Origin: CAYOXD01 sp964407825
GTDB lineage: Bacteria; Desulfobacterota; Desulfobacteria; Desulfobacterales; JAFDDL01
DNA: 15,378 bases
Direction of reading: 5' to 3'
Assembly (NCBI GenBank): GCA_964407825.1
Contig: CAYOXD010000077.1
Coordinates: forward strand, 1-15,378
Shown: in pieces, positions 14,290 through 15,378 of the stretch
Layout of the letters: each line of letters begins with the position of its first letter
Numbering within the stretch: position 1 is the stretch's first letter
Made by a program: the position numbers and the translations under genes
The notes under the pieces: model-generated
The model's input: only the letters and a program-made list of their open reading frames with translations
Database searches by the model: none
Told to the model about the DNA's origin: nothing

Positions 14290-15332
14290 AGGAGGCCCTC
14301 CACCATGCGGAAGACCCGGTCAACGGTGATGGCCCCCATGCAGTCCATATGGCCCAGGGGGCATACCGGCTTCAAGCAGGGACTGCAATCCATCGGTTCC
14401 CGTATCACCCGGCTCGTATCCGAGTAGGGGCGGGTGGTGATGGCGTTGGTGGAGCCGAAGACCGCCACAAGGGGCGTCTTCAGGGCGGCGGCCACGTGCA
14501 TGAGCCCCGAATCGTTGGTGACAAATGCCCGGCAGCGCCCGATGAGAGCCATGGCCTCGCCCAGGCTCGTCCTTCCCGACAGATCCACGGCTCTGGAGGC
14601 CATCATCCGGCAAATTTGAGCGCCCAGGGCCCGGTCCCCCGGGCCGCCGAAGATTAGGATTCGGGCACCCAATGCGGCGTTCAGCCGATCGCCCAGGGCC
14701 GCGTATCGCTCCGGAAACCATTGCTTGGCAGGACCGAAGGTGGCACTGGGATTCAACCCGATAAGCACATCCCCGGGGCCGATGCCATGATTCGCCAGGA
14801 TCGCACCGGCCCGCTGCTGGTCCTTCCGGCCCGGAAAGAGCTCAAGGGTCCGGGGGCCTGCGTAAAGCCCCACCCCCTTCAATATTTCGAGGTAATAGCC
14901 CGTCTGGTGAATGGATTTGATCTGCCGGGTGCACCGCACCGGGTGGGTGAGAAGAAGACGCCTGGCATCGGTGTCAAACCCGATCCGCACAGGGATGCCC
15001 GCCAAAAAAGCGATGAGGCCCGCCTCGATGGCGTTTTGCAGCAGGATGGCCGCATCGAAACGGTGTTTTCGAAGGTCCCGGGCCAGGCGCAGGGTACCGT
15101 CGAATTTTCGGTGGCGGCCCTTGGCATCGTACACCAGCACCTCGTCCACGTGGGGGCTGTGCTCGAAAACAGGGGCCACCCATGGCTTTGCGAGGATCGA
15201 GATGCGGCTTTCGGGGAAATTTTGCCGGATGGCCCGAACGGCGGGCGTGGTCATCACCGCATCGCCGATCCAGTTGGTGGAACGGATCAGCAAACGGCGT
15301 ATGTTTCGGATTTGATCTCTGTAAATTTTCAT
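14286..15332 (-). CDS. waaF: LPS heptosyltransferase II, WaaF-like (GT9)
   Basis: The 348-residue product has the diagnostic IRSTNWIGDAVMTTPAVRAIR at about residues 16-36; WaaF adds the second heptose from the ADP-heptose donor to HepI. LQNAIEAGLIAFLAGIPVRIGF follows, then GLNPSATFGPAKQWFPERYAAL, typical of WaaF (the usual P-A-K-W segment). FVTNDSGLMHVAAALKTPLVAVFGSTNAITTRP is the donor-site signature. A Cys-rich C-terminal segment, DCSPCLKPVCPLGHMDCM, is present. The ATG at 15332 has AGGT about six bases ahead; the first ten residues are an extension before the conserved RRLLIRSTNWIGD. It is the first visible gene of the leftward pair; its promoter would lie at or beyond the right edge. Confidence 0.92.
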   Translation of the reverse strand: MKIYRDQIRNIRRLLIRSTNWIGDAVMTTPAVRAIRQNFPESRISILAKPWVAPVFEHSPHVDEVLVYDAKGRHRKFDGTLRLARDLRKHRFDAAILLQNAIEAGLIAFLAGIPVRIGFDTDARRLLLTHPVRCTRQIKSIHQTGYYLEILKGVGLYAGPRTLELFPGRKDQQRAGAILANHGIGPGDVLIGLNPSATFGPAKQWFPERYAALGDRLNAALGARILIFGGPGDRALGAQICRMMASRAVDLSGRTSLGEAMALIGRCRAFVTNDSGLMHVAAALKTPLVAVFGSTNAITTRPYSDTSRVIREPMDCSPCLKPVCPLGHMDCMGAITVDRVFRMVEGLL

Positions 15333-15357
15333 AGGTACCTATTGGAGACTTCTTCAA

Positions 15358-15378
15358 GTTCTCGTTGTCCCTGTCCCT
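15358..15378 (+). repeat. Start of another hexamer array at window edge
   Basis: GTTCTC, GTTGTC, CCTGTC, CCT run in period six to the last base. GTTGTC also occurs twice and CCTGCC once in the array at 13071-13136. The array is cut by the window end and lies 25 bases upstream of the waaF-like start codon. Confidence 0.45.

Overview
The window is a GC-rich, tightly packed lipopolysaccharide (LPS) locus from a Gram-negative bacterium. Late lipid A genes (lpxK, an LpxL-type acyltransferase), Kdo transfer (waaA), two heptosyltransferases, a WaaG-like glycosyltransferase and a WaaP-family kinase together define lipid A and inner-core assembly. Gene content and protein style suggest a Desulfobacterota (former Deltaproteobacteria) host, but that is an impression and not something the sequence proves.

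Layout. A rightward run of eleven genes occupies about 83-13070: waaA, lpxK, a GT4 glycosyltransferase, a GT2 glycosyltransferase, an lpxL-type acyltransferase, a polytopic PMT/ArnT-type glycosyltransferase, a WaaG-like GT4, a WaaP-family kinase, an AsnB-type amidotransferase, a class I methyltransferase and a third GT4. Most junctions are 4-base ATGA/GTGA or TGATG overlaps or very short gaps. The two largest gaps (after lpxK and after the GT2 gene) each carry a similar promoter-like element, TTGACA-N16-TGnTATGnG. Facing this run, a leftward pair encodes two GT9 heptosyltransferases (waaF-like then waaC-like, 15332 to 13240) joined by an ATGA overlap.

How it fits together. LpxK phosphorylates the lipid A precursor, WaaA adds Kdo, the LpxL homologue adds a secondary acyl chain, the heptosyltransferases build the heptose region, WaaG-like and WaaP-like proteins extend and phosphorylate it, and the other glycosyltransferases extend or decorate the core. 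The AsnB-like enzyme and methyltransferase are plausible sugar-modifying enzymes, for example amidation of a uronic acid and methylation. No O-antigen polymerase, ligase or flippase is visible.

The most unusual signal is non-coding. Degenerate hexanucleotide arrays (ATCGTT/GTCGTA type) sit in the convergent gap 13071-13239, one after each facing stop codon and each in the sense orientation of its own gene, so they form an inverted pair around a small central hairpin. A further array in the same style begins at the right edge. Other points worth a look are an A10 tract at the waaG/waaP junction that could permit a -1 shift into a fusion protein, a C10 tract in the 5' end of asnB, and two glycosyltransferases whose best starts are TTG. 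The 31-base poly-C at the left end looks like an artefact. I found no RNA genes, CRISPR arrays or transposases.
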